Assembly (NCBI GenBank): GCA_039105265.1
Contig: JAPFFF010000081.1
Span: 1 to 64,000 of the forward strand
DNA: 64,000 nt
Source of the DNA: Tritrichomonas musculus
Taxonomy: Eukaryota; Parabasalia; Tritrichomonadida; Tritrichomonadidae
Reading direction: 5' to 3'
Positions within the stretch are counted from its first letter, which is position 1. Each line of letters opens with the position of its first letter. The notes under the pieces are model-generated. The model saw only the letters and a list, made by a program, of their open reading frames with translations, was not told the DNA's origin and did not search any database. This document shows positions 1 to 10,654 of this stretch, one piece after another. A program made the translations under genes and the position numbers.

Positions 1-131
1 TTAATTATCTTACAAAAGTGTTTGAGATTTGTGTTTTATTTAACTCTGTTCATTTGTGAGAAACGTTTGAATAAGAATAACTGAGATTAAGCTTTAATTT
101 TTACTGATTTTACTTAATTTCGAAATCGTTT
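1..131 (+). repeat. Reference monomer, class H (HindIII-type)
   Basis: This unit is used here as the coordinate reference. Landmarks are TTATCTTACAAAAGTG at 5-20, TTTGTG at 28-33, CTCTGTTCATTTGTGAG at 44-60, AAACGTTTGAATAAG at 61-75, AACTGAGATT at 79-88, AAGCTT (HindIII) at 89-94 and ATTTCGAAATCG at 117-128. Class H is the commonest type in the window. Sub-variants differ at position 1-2 (TT, AT or TC), 53 (T or C) and 104 (C or T). AAACGTTT, AAGCTT and ATTTCGAAAT are each perfect palindromes. Confidence 0.95.
117..126. other. 10-bp perfect palindrome ATTTCGAAAT in each monomer (first copy)
   Basis: ATTTCGAAAT reads the same on both strands and recurs in essentially every monomer at unit positions 117-126. 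The only clear exception I noticed is the unit at 394-523, which has lost one T. It sits inside the longest nearly invariant block of the monomer (105-127) and holds one of the CpGs. Such a conserved dyad in a satellite could be a protein-binding box, as the CENP-B box is in primate alpha satellite, but it does not match the CENP-B box consensus. Binding is conjecture. Confidence 0.6.
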
Positions 132-393
132 TTAATTATCTTACAAAAGTGTTTGAGATTTGTGTTTTATTTAACTCTGTTCATTTGTGAGAAACGTTTG
201 AATAAGAATAATTGATATTGCGATTTAATCTTTATTGATTTTACTTAATTTCGAAATCGTTTTTAATTATCTTACAAAAGTGTTTGAGATTTGTGTTTTA
301 TTTAACTCTGTTCATTTGTGAGAAATGTTAGAATAGGAATAACTGAGATTAAGCTTTAATTTTTACTGATTTTACTTAATTTCGAAATCGTTT

Positions 394-523
394 ATAATTA
401 TCTTACAAAAGTGTTTGAGATTTGTGTTTTATTTAACTCTGTTCATTTGTGAGAAATGTTTGAATAAGAATAACTGAGATTAAGCTTTAATTTTTACTGA
501 TTTTACTTAATTCGAAATCGTTT
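394..523 (+). repeat. 130-bp class H monomer, one T missing next to the palindrome
   Basis: The unit reads TTAATTCGAAATCG where others read TTAATTTCGAAATCG, a loss of one T at unit position 118-120. This breaks the 10-bp palindrome. It also has AAATGTTTGAATAAG at 61-75, that is, the C64T change of class M without the T68A change. It is therefore a possible intermediate between class H and class M, or a conversion product. Confidence 0.9.
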
Positions 524-654
524 ATAATTATCTTACAAAAGTGTTTGAGATTTGTGTTTTATTTAACTCTGTTCATTTGTGAGAAACGTTTGAATAAGAA
601 TAACTGAGATTAAGCTTTAATTTTTACTGATTTTACTTAATTTCGAAATCGTTT

Positions 655-785
655 ATAATTATCTTACAAAAGTGTTTGAGATTTGTGTTTTATTTAACTC
701 TGTTCACTTGTGAGAAACGTTTGAATAAGAATAATTGATATTGCGATTTAATCTTTATTGATTTTACTTAATTTCGAAATCGTTT
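655..785 (+). repeat. Representative class N monomer (GCG-type, no HindIII site)
   Basis: Compared with class H, the segment 81-104 reads TTGATATTGCGATTTAATC then TTTATTG. The HindIII site is gone and one CpG is gained. The unit usually carries C at position 53 (TTCACTTG). Length stays 131 bp because, if gaps are allowed, H and N each lack a different dinucleotide (see the 133-bp unit at 2225). Class N recurs throughout the window, often every third unit in trimeric stretches. Confidence 0.92.
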
Positions 786-916
786 TTAATTATCTTACAA
801 AAGTGTTTGAGATTTGTGTTTTATTTAACTCTGTTCATTTGTGAGAAATGTTAGAATAAGAATAACTGAGATTAAGCTTTAATTTTTACTGATTTTACTT
901 AATTTCGAAATCGTTT
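786..916 (+). repeat. Representative class M monomer (AATGTTAGAATAAG)
   Basis: This is an H-type unit with C64T and T68A, so the AAACGTTT palindrome becomes AAATGTTA and its CpG becomes TG. The rest follows class H with T at 53. Other copies begin their AATGTTAG motif near 1239, 1370, 1761, 3248, 3641, 4821, 5214, 5607, 6000, 12026, 16609, 19361, 19754, 24751, 25930 and 33397. It is the leading unit of the trimeric M-H-N arrays. Confidence 0.9.
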
Positions 917-1309
917 TTAATTATCTTACAAAAGTGTTTGAGATTTGTGTTTTATTTAACTCTGTTCATTTGTGAGAAACGTTTGAATAAGAATAACTGA
1001 GATTAAGCTTTAATTTTTATTGATTTTACTTAATTTCGAAATCGTTTATAATTATCTTACAAAAGTGTTTGAGATTTGTGTTTTATTTAACTCTGTTCAC
1101 TTGTGAGAAACGTTTGAATAAGAATAATTGATATTGCGATTTAATCTTTATTGATTTTACTTAATTTCGAAATCGTTTATAATTATCTTACAAAAGTGTT
1201 TGAGATTTGTGTTTTATTTAACTCTGTTCATTTGTGAGAAATGTTAGAATAAGAATAACTGAGATTAAGCTTTAATTTTTACTGATTTTACTTAATTTCG
1301 AAATCGTTT

Positions 1310-1439
1310 TTAATTATCTTACAAAAGTGTTTGAGATTTGTGTTTTATTTAACTCTGTTCATTTGTGAGAAATGTTAGAATAAGAATAACTGAGATTAAG
1401 CTTTAATTTTACTGATTTTACTTAATTTCGAAATCGTTT
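1310..1439 (+). repeat. 130-bp class M monomer, one T missing in the T run at 98-102
   Basis: The run of five T residues before ACTG is four long here (CTTTAATTTTACTG). It follows another class M unit directly, so this is one of few places with two M units in a row. The neighbouring unit at 1440 is also 130 bp. Confidence 0.9.
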
Positions 1440-1569
1440 ATAATTATCTTACAAAGTGTTTGAGATTTGTGTTTTATTTAACTCTGTTCATTTGTGAGAA
1501 ACGTTTGAATAAGAATAACTGAGATTAAGCTTTAATTTTTACTGATTTTACTTAATTTCGAAATCGTTT
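1440..1569 (+). repeat. 130-bp class H monomer, one A missing in the A run at 14-17
   Basis: The near-invariant block reads TTACAAAGTG instead of TTACAAAAGTG. This is the only length change I saw in unit positions 3-24. It is adjacent to another 130-bp unit, part of the cluster of irregular units in the first 3 kb. Confidence 0.9.
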
Positions 1570-1962
1570 ATAATTATCTTACAAAAGTGTTTGAGATTTG
1601 TGTTTTATTTAACTCTGTTCACTTGTGAGAAACGTTTGAATAGGAATAATTGATATTGCGATTTAATTTTTACTGATTTTACTTAATTTCGAAATCGTTT
1701 TTAATTATCTTACAAAAGTGTTTGAGATTTGTGTTTTATTTAACTCTGTTCATTTGTGAGAAATGTTAGAATAAGAATAACTGAGATTAAGCTTTAATTT
1801 TTACTGATTTTACTTAATTTCGAAATCGTTTATAATTATCTTACAAAAGTGTTTGAGATTTGTGTTTTATTTAACTCTGTTCATTTGTGAGAAACGTTTG
1901 AATAAGAATAACTGAGATTAAGCTTTAATTTTTACTGATTTTACTTAATTTCGAAATCGTTT

Positions 1963-2093
1963 ATAATTATCTTACAAAAGTGTTTGAGATTTGTGTTTTA
2001 TTTAACTCTGTTCACTTGTGAGAAACGTTTGAATAGGAATAATTGATATTGCGATTTAATTTTTACTGATTTTACTTAATTTCGAAATCGTTT
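1963..2093 (+). repeat. Representative class X monomer (N core with H-type right side)
   Basis: The unit has C53, AATAGG at 70-75 and the N core TTGATATTGCGATTTAAT. After position 97 it switches to the H form TTTTTACTG instead of the N form TCTTTATTG. It therefore looks like a recombinant or conversion product with a switch between unit positions about 96 and 99. Other X units lie near 1570-1700, 4367-4497, 9490-9610, 17729-17859, 21379-21509, 24130-24260 and in each 43-mer unit after 40 kb, usually directly before a plain N unit. Confidence 0.88.
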
Positions 2094-2224
2094 ATAATTA
2101 TCTTACAAAAGTGTTTGAGATTTGTGTTTTATTTAACTCTGTTCACTTGTGAGAAACGTTTGAATAGGAATAATTGAGATTAAGCTTTAATTTTTACTGA
2201 TTTTACTTAATTTCGAAATCGTTT
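2094..2224 (+). repeat. Representative class G monomer (AATAGG / TTGAG)
   Basis: An H-type unit (HindIII site present) with C53, A74G (GAATAGGAATAA) and T81 (TTGAG instead of CTGAG). It commonly starts with AT at positions 1-2. It forms runs of four to six identical-looking units in three places (17.9, 21.5 and 61.8 kb), and alternates with Na units elsewhere. Confidence 0.9.
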
Positions 2225-2357
2225 ATAATTATCTTACAAAAGTGTTTGAGATGTGTATTTTATTTAACTCTGTTCACTTGTGAGAAACGTTTGAATAAGA
2301 ATAATTGATATTAAGCGATTTAATCTTTATTGATTTTACTTAATTTCGAAATCGTTT
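2225..2357 (+). repeat. 133-bp monomer carrying both the H and the N dinucleotides
   Basis: At 2306-2323 this unit reads GATATTAAGCGATTTAAT, 18 bases where class H has 16 (GAGATTAAGCTTTAAT) and class N has 16 (GATATTGCGATTTAAT). With gaps, H lacks the GA after AAGC and N lacks the AA before GC. The rest (C53, TCTTTATTG) is class N. The unit also has the rare ATGTGTATTTT at 2251 (T29G, G33A), which I found in only one other monomer (23213-23343). It is either a relic of the form from which H and N both descend or a double-switch recombinant. Confidence 0.9.
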
Positions 2358-2489
2358 TTAATTATCTTACAAAAGTGTTTGAGATTTGTGTTTTATTTAA
2401 CTCTGTTCACTTGTGAGAAACGTTTGAATAGGAATAATTGAGATTAAGCTTTAATTTTTACTGATTTTACTTAATTTCGAAATCGTTTT
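2358..2489 (+). repeat. 132-bp class G monomer, one extra T at its end
   Basis: The end reads ATCGTTTTATAATT, with one T more than the usual ATCGTTTATAATT. It directly follows the 133-bp unit. Confidence 0.88.
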
Positions 2490-2882
2490 ATAATTATCTT
2501 ACAAAAGTGTTTGAGATTTGTGTTTTATTTAACTCTGTTCACTTGTGAGAAACGTTTGAATAAGAATAATTGAGATTAAGCTTTAATTTTTACTGATTTT
2601 ACTTAATTTCGAAATCGTTTATAATTATCTTACAAAAGTGTTTGAGATTTATGTTTTATTTAACTCTGTTCACTTGTGAGAAACGTTTGAATAAGAATAA
2701 TTGATATTGCGATTTAATCTTTATTGATTTTACTTAATTTCGAAATCGTTTTTAATTATCTTACAAAAGTGTTTGAGATTTGTGTTTTATTTAACTCTGT
2801 TCACTTGTGAGAAACGTTTGAATAGGAATAATTGAGATTAAGCTTTAATTTTTACTGATTTTACTTAATTTCGAAATCGTTT

Positions 2883-3056
2883 ATAATTATCTTACAAAAG
2901 TGTTTGAGATTTATGTTTTATTTAACTCTGTTCACTTGTGAGAAACGTTTGAATAAGAATAATTGATATTGCGATTTAATCTTTATTGATTTTACTTAAT
3001 TTTAATTGATATTGCGATTTAATCTTTATTGATTTTACTTAATTTCGAAATCGTTT
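2883..3056 (+). repeat. 174-bp composite monomer with a 43-bp direct duplication
   Basis: The 43 bases at 2960-3002 (from TAATTGATATTGCG to TTACTTAATTT) are repeated exactly at 3003-3045, so unit position 120 is followed by position 78. The unit begins as an Na type (AT start, ATTTATG). It can be read as a simple tandem duplication. Alternatively it is an out-of-register join of an Na unit to a later N unit that removed about 350 bp, because the paralogous stretch at 23868 onward and the similar run at 4105-4890 have Na, G, X, N where this copy has only the composite. Confidence 0.92.
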
Positions 3057-4759
3057 TTAATTATCTTACAAAAGTGTTTGAGATTTGTGTTTTATTTAAC
3101 TCTGTTCACTTGTGAGAAACGTTTGAATAAGAATAATTGATATTGCGATTTAATCTTTATTGATTTTACTTAATTTCGAAATCGTTTTTAATTATCTTAC
3201 AAAAGTGTTTGAGATTTGTGTTTTATTTAACTCTGTTCATTTGTGAGAAATGTTAGAATAAGAATAACTGAGATTAAGCTTTAATTTTTACTGATTTTAC
3301 TTAATTTCGAAATCGTTTTTAATTATCTTACAAAAGTGTTTGAGATTTGTGTTTTATTTAACTCTGTTCATTTGTGAGAAACGTTTGAATAAGAATAACT
3401 GAGATTAAGCTTTAATTTTTACTGATTTTACTTAATTTCGAAATCGTTTTTAATTATCTTACAAAAGTGTTTGAGATTTGTGTTTTATTTAACTCTGTTC
3501 ACTTGTGAGAAACGTTTGAATAAGAATAACTGAGATTAAGCTTTAATTTTTACTGATTTTACTTAATTTCGAAATCGTTTATAATTATCTTACAAAAGTG
3601 TTTGAGATTTGTGTTTTATTTAACTCTGTTCATTTGTGAGAAATGTTAGAATAAGAATAACTGAGATTAAGCTTTAATTTTTACTGATTTTACTTAATTT
3701 CGAAATCGTTTTTAATTATCTTACAAAAGTGTTTGAGATTTGTGTTTTATTTAACTCTGTTCATTTGTGAGAAACGTTTGAATAAGAATAACTGAGATTA
3801 AGCTTTAATTTTTACTGATTTTACTTAATTTCGAAATCGTTTATAATTATCTTACAAAAGTGTTTGAGATTTGTGTTTTATTTAACTCTGTTCACTTGTG
3901 AGAAACGTTTGAATAAGAATAATTGATATTGCGATTTAATCTTTATTGATTTTACTTAATTTCGAAATCGTTTTTAATTATCTTACAAAAGTGTTTGAGA
4001 TTTGTGTTTTATTTAACTCTGTTCACTTGTGAGAAACGTTTGAATAGGAATAATTGAGATTAAGCTTTAATTTTTACTGATTTTACTTAATTTCGAAATC
4101 GTTTATAATTATCTTACAAAAGTGTTTGAGATTTATGTTTTATTTAACTCTGTTCACTTGTGAGAAACGTTTGAATAAGAATAATTGATATTGCGATTTA
4201 ATCTTTATTGATTTTACTTAATTTCGAAATCGTTTATAATTATCTTACAAAAGTGTTTGAGATTTGTGTTTTATTTAACTCTGTTCACTTGTGAGAAACG
4301 TTTGAATAGGAATAATTGAGATTAAGCTTTAATTTTTACTGATTTTACTTAATTTCGAAATCGTTTATAATTATCTTACAAAAGTGTTTGAGATTTGTGT
4401 TTTATTTAACTCTGTTCACTTGTGAGAAACGTTTGAATAGGAATAATTGATATTGCGATTTAATTTTTACTGATTTTACTTAATTTCGAAATCGTTTTTA
4501 ATTATCTTACAAAAGTGTTTGAGATTTGTGTTTTATTTAACTCTGTTCACTTGTGAGAAACGTTTGAATAAGAATAATTGATATTGCGATTTAATCTTTA
4601 TTGATTTTACTTAATTTCGAAATCGTTTTTAATTATCTTACAAAAGTGTTTGAGATTTGTGTTTTATTTAACTCTGTTCACTTGTGAGAAACGTTTGAAT
4701 AAGAATAATTGATATTGCGATTTAATCTTTATTGATTTTACTTAATTTCGAAATCGTTT

Positions 4760-6200
4760 TTAATTATCTTACAAAAGTGTTTGAGATTTGTGTTTTATTT
4801 AACTCTGTTCATTTGTGAGAAATGTTAGAATAAGAATAATTGAGATTAAGCTTTAATTTTTACTGATTTTACTTAATTTCGAAATCGTTTTTAATTATCT
4901 TACAAAAGTGTTTGAGATTTGTGTTTTATTTAACTCTGTTCATTTGTGAGAAACGTTTGAATAAGAATAACTGAGATTAAGCTTTAATTTTTACTGATTT
5001 TACTTAATTTCGAAATCGTTTATAATTATCTTACAAAAGTGTTTGAGATTTGTGTTTTATTTAACTCTGTTCACTTGTGAGAAACGTTTGAATAAGAATA
5101 ATTGATATTGCGATTTAATCTTTATTGATTTTACTTAATTTCGAAATCGTTTTTAATTATCTTACAAAAGTGTTTGAGATTTGTGTTTTATTTAACTCTG
5201 TTCATTTGTGAGAAATGTTAGAATAAGAATAACTGAGATTAAGCTTTAATTTTTACTGATTTTACTTAATTTCGAAATCGTTTTTAATTATCTTACAAAA
5301 GTGTTTGAGATTTGTGTTTTATTTAACTCTGTTCATTTGTGAGAAACGTTTGAATAAGAATAACTGAGATTAAGCTTTAATTTTTACTGATTTTACTTAA
5401 TTTCGAAATCGTTTATAATTATCTTACAAAAGTGTTTGAGATTTGTGTTTTATTTAACTCTGTTCACTTGTGAGAAACGTTTGAATAAGAATAATTGATA
5501 TTGCGATTTAATCTTTATTGATTTTACTTAATTTCGAAATCGTTTTTAATTATCTTACAAAAGTGTTTGAGATTTGTGTTTTATTTAACTCTGTTCATTT
5601 GTGAGAAATGTTAGAATAAGAATAACTGAGATTAAGCTTTAATTTTTACTGATTTTACTTAATTTCGAAATCGTTTTTAATTATCTTACAAAAGTGTTTG
5701 AGATTTGTGTTTTATTTAACTCTGTTCATTTGTGAGAAACGTTTGAATAAGAATAACTGAGATTAAGCTTTAATTTTTACTGATTTTACTTAATTTCGAA
5801 ATCGTTTATAATTATCTTACAAAAGTGTTTGAGATTTGTGTTTTATTTAACTCTGTTCACTTGTGAGAAACGTTTGAATAAGAATAATTGATATTGCGAT
5901 TTAATCTTTATTGATTTTACTTAATTTCGAAATCGTTTTTAATTATCTTACAAAAGTGTTTGAGATTTGTGTTTTATTTAACTCTGTTCATTTGTGAGAA
6001 ATGTTAGAATAAGAATAACTGAGATTAAGCTTTAATTTTTACTGATTTTACTTAATTTCGAAATCGTTTTTAATTATCTTACAAAAGTGTTTGAGATTTG
6101 TGTTTTATTTAACTCTGTTCATTTGTGAGAAACGTTTGAATAAGAATAACTGAGATTAAGCTTTAATTTTTACTGATTTTACTTAATTTCGAAATCGTTT
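4760..6200 (+). repeat. Trimeric higher-order array, M-H-N, 393-bp period
   Basis: Eleven monomers follow the order M, H, N three times and then M, H. The AATGTTAG motif recurs at 4821, 5214, 5607 and 6000, exactly 393 bp (3 x 131) apart. The first M differs by TTGAG in place of CTGAG. The whole run is repeated at 25869-27309. Confidence 0.92.
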
Positions 6201-7903
6201 ATAATTATCTTACAAAAGTGTTTGAGATTTGTGTTTTATTTAACTCTGTTCATTTGTGAGAAACGTTTGAATAAGAATAACTGAGATTAAGCTTTAATTT
6301 TTATTGATTTTACTTAATTTCGAAATCGTTTTTAATTATCTTACAAAAGTGTTTGAGATTTGTGTTTTATTTAACTCTGTTCACTTGTGAGAAACGTTTG
6401 AATAAGAATAATTGATATTGCGATTTAATCTTTATTGATTTTACTTAATTTCGAAATCGTTTTTAATTATCTTACAAAAGTGTTTGAGATTTGTGTTTTA
6501 TTTAACTCTGTTCACTTGTGAGAAACGTTTGAATAAGAATAACTGAGATTAAGCTTTAATTTTTACTGATTTTACTTAATTTCGAAATCGTTTTTAATTA
6601 TCTTACAAAAGTGTTTGAGATTTGTGTTTTATTTAACTCTGTTCATTTGTGAGAAACGTTTGAATAAGAATAACTGAGATTAAGCTTTAATTTTTATTGA
6701 TTTTACTTAATTTCGAAATCGTTTATAATTATCTTACAAAAGTGTTTGAGATTTGTGTTTTATTTAACTCTGTTCATTTGTGAGAAACGTTTGAATAAGA
6801 ATAACTGAGATTAAGCTTTAATTTTTATTGATTTTACTTAATTTCGAAATCGTTTATAATTATCTTACAAAAGTGTTTGAGATTTGTGTTTTATTTAACT
6901 CTGTTCATTTGTGAGAAACGTTTGAATAAGAATAACTGAGATTAAGCTTTAATTTTTACTGATTTTACTTAATTTCGAAATCGTTTTTAATTATCTTACA
7001 AAAGTGTTTGAGATTTGTGTTTTATTTAACTCTGTTCATTTGTGAGAAACGTTTGAATAAGAATAACTGAGATTAAGCTTTAATTTTTATTGATTTTACT
7101 TAATTTCGAAATCGTTTTTAATTATCTTACAAAAGTGTTTGAGATTTGTGTTTTATTTAACTCTGTTCATTTGTGAGAAACGTTTGAATAAGAATAACTG
7201 AGATTAAGCTTTAATTTTTATTGATTTTACTTAATTTCGAAATCGTTTATAATTATCTTACAAAAGTGTTTGAGATTTGTGTTTTATTTAACTCTGTTCA
7301 TTTGTGAGAAACGTTTGAATAAGAATAACTGAGATTAAGCTTTAATTTTTACTGATTTTACTTAATTTCGAAATCGTTTATAATTATCTTACAAAAGTGT
7401 TTGAGATTTGTGTTTTATTTAACTCTGTTCACTTGTGAGAAACGTTTGAATAAGAATAATTGATATTGCGATTTAATCTTTATTGATTTTACTTAATTTC
7501 GAAATCGTTTTTAATTATCTTACAAAAGTGTTTGAGATTTGTGTTTTATTTAACTCTGTTCACTTGTGAGAAACGTTTGAATAAGAATAACTGAGATTAA
7601 GCTTTAATTTTTACTGATTTTACTTAATTTCGAAATCGTTTTTAATTATCTTACAAAAGTGTTTGAGATTTGTGTTTTATTTAACTCTGTTCATTTGTGA
7701 GAAACGTTTGAATAAGAATAACTGAGATTAAGCTTTAATTTTTATTGATTTTACTTAATTTCGAAATCGTTTTTAATTATCTTACAAAAGTGTTTGAGAT
7801 TTGTGTTTTATTTAACTCTGTTCATTTGTGAGAAACGTTTGAATAAGAATAACTGAGATTAAGCTTTAATTTTTATTGATTTTACTTAATTTCGAAATCG
7901 TTT

Positions 7904-10654
7904 ATAATTATCTTACAAAAGTGTTTGAGATTTGTGTTTTATTTAACTCTGTTCATTTGTGAGAAACGTTTGAATAAGAATAATTGATATTGCGCTTTAA
8001 TCTTTACTAATTTTACTTAATTTCGAAATCGTTTTTAATTATCTTACAAAAGTGTTTGAGATTTGTGTTTTATTTAACTCTGTTCATTTGTGAGAAACGT
8101 TTGAATAAGAATAACTGAGATTAAGCTTTAATTTTTATTGATTTTACTTAATTTCGAAATCGTTTTCAATTATCTTACAAAAGTGTTTGAGATTTGTGTT
8201 TTATTTAACTCTGTTCACTTGTGAGAAACGTTTGAATAAGAATAACTGAGATTAAGCTTTAATTTTTATTGATTTTACTTAATTTCGAAATCGTTTTCAA
8301 TTATCTTACAAAAGTGTTTGAGATTTGTGTTTTATTTAACTCTGTTCATTTGTGAGAAACGTTTGAATAAGAATAACTGAGATTAAGCTTTAATTTTTAC
8401 TGATTTTACTTAATTTCGAAATCGTTTTTAATTATCTTACAAAAGTGTTTGAGATTTGTGTTTTATTTAACTCTGTTCATTTGTGAGAAACGTTTGAATA
8501 AGAATAACTGAGATTAAGCTTTAATTTTTATTGATTTTACTTAATTTCGAAATCGTTTATAATTATCTTACAAAAGTGTTTGAGATTTGTGTTTTATTTA
8601 ACTCTGTTCATTTGTGAGAAACGTTTGAATAAGAATAACTGAGATTAAGCTTTAATTTTTACTGATTTTACTTAATTTCGAAATCGTTTTTAATTATCTT
8701 ACAAAAGTGTTTGAGATTTGTGTTTTATTTAACTCTGTTCATTTGTGAGAAACGTTTGAATAAGAATAACTGAGATTAAGCTTTAATTTTTACTGATTTT
8801 ACTTAATTTCGAAATCGTTTTTAATTATCTTACAAAAGTGTTTGAGATTTGTGTTTTATTTAACTCTGTTCACTTGTGAGAAACGTTTGAATAGGAATAA
8901 TTGAGATTAAGCTTTAATTTTTACTGATTTTACTTAATTTCGAAATCGTTTATAATTATCTTACAAAAGTGTTTGAGATTTATGTTTTATTTAACTCTGT
9001 TCACTTGTGAGAAACGTTTGAATAAGAATAATTGATATTGCGATTTAATCTTTATTGATTTTACTTAATTTCGAAATCGTTTTTAATTATCTTACAAAAG
9101 TGTTTGAGATTTGTGTTTTATTTAACTCTGTTCACTTGTGAGAAACGTTTGAATAGGAATAATTGAGATTAAGCTTTAATTTTTACTGATTTTACTTAAT
9201 TTCGAAATCGTTTATAATTATCTTACAAAAGTGTTTGAGATTTATGTTTTATTTAACTCTGTTCACTTGTGAGAAACGTTTGAATAAGAATAATTGATAT
9301 TGCGATTTAATCTTTATTGATTTTACTTAATTTCGAAATCGTTTATAATTATCTTACAAAAGTGTTTGAGATTTGTGTTTTATTTAACTCTGTTCACTTG
9401 TGAGAAACGTTTGAATAGGAATAATTGAGATTAAGCTTTAATTTTTACTGATTTTACTTAATTTCGAAATCGTTTATAATTATCTTACAAAAGTGTTTGA
9501 GATTTGTGTTTTATTTAACTCTGTTCACTTGTGAGAAACGTTTGAATAGGAATAATTGATATTGCGATTTAATTTTTACTGATTTTACTTAATTTCGAAA
9601 TCGTTTTTAATTATCTTACAAAAGTGTTTGAGATTTGTGTTTTATTTAACTCTGTTCACTTGTGAGAAACGTTTGAATAAGAATAATTGATATTGCGATT
9701 TAATCTTTATTGATTTTACTTAATTTCGAAATCGTTTTTAATTATCTTACAAAAGTGTTTGAGATTTGTGTTTTATTTAACTCTGTTCATTTGTGAGAAA
9801 TGTTAGATTAAGAATAATTGAGATTAAGCTTTAATTTTTACTGATTTTACTTAATTTCGAAATCGTTTTTAATTATCTTACAAAAGTGTTTGAGATTTGT
9901 GTTTTATTTAACTCTGTTCACTTGTGAGAAACGTTTGAATAGGAATAATTGAGATTAAGCTTTAATTTTTACTGATTTTACTTAATTTCGAAATCGTTTT
10001 TAATTATCTTACAAAAGTGTTTGAGATTTGTGTTTTATTTAACTCTGTTCACTTGTGAGAAACGTTTGAATAGGAATAATTGAGATTAAGCTTTAATTTT
10101 TACTGATTTTACTTAATTTCGAAATCGTTTATAATTATCTTACAAAAGTGTTTGAGATTTGTGTTTTATTTAACTCTGTTCATTTGTGAGAAACGTTTGA
10201 ATAAGAATAACTGAGATTAAGCTTTAATTTTTACTGATTTTACTTAATTTCGAAATCGTTTATAATTATCTTACAAAAGTGTTTGAGATTTGTGTTTTAT
10301 TTAACTCTGTTCATTTGTGAGAAACGTTTGAATAAGAATAACTGAGATTAAGCTTTAATTTTTACTGATTTTACTTAATTTCGAAATCGTTTATAATTAT
10401 CTTACAAAAGTGTTTGAGATTTGTGTTTTATTTAACTCTGTTCACTTGTGAGAAACGTTTGAATAAGAATAATTGATATTGCGATTTAATTTTTACTGAT
10501 TTTACTTAATTTCGAAATCGTTTTTAATTATCTTACAAAAGTGTTTGAGATTTGTGTTTTATTTAACTCTGTTCACTTGTGTGAAATGTTAGATTAAGAA
10601 TAACTGAGATTAAGCTTTAATTTTTACTGATTTTACTTAATTTCGAAATCGTTT
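7904..10654 (+). repeat. 21-monomer A-E-C module, first copy (2,751 bp)
   Basis: The module starts with marker A (GCGCTTTAATCTTTACTAA, at 7991), followed 1,810 bp later by marker E (TGTTAGATTAAG, 9801) and 780 bp after that by marker C (TTGTGTGAAATG, GTGAAATG at 10581). The same spacing recurs at 29275 and 39886. This copy lacks marker B (ATCTTTTTCATTT), which lies between E and C in the four copies after 42 kb, so it represents the state before that change arose. Confidence 0.88.

Noticed and set aside
117-131. CENP-B box
   Set aside because: The TTCG in ATTTCGAAATCGTTT is followed by neither the required A nor the CGGG of the box consensus. Only the TTCG is shared.
2960-3045. A 43-44 bp ancestral sub-period (131 is close to 3 x 43.7)
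   Set aside because: The 43-bp repeat here is a local event. When a normal monomer is cut into thirds, the thirds do not align beyond a few short AT-rich words.
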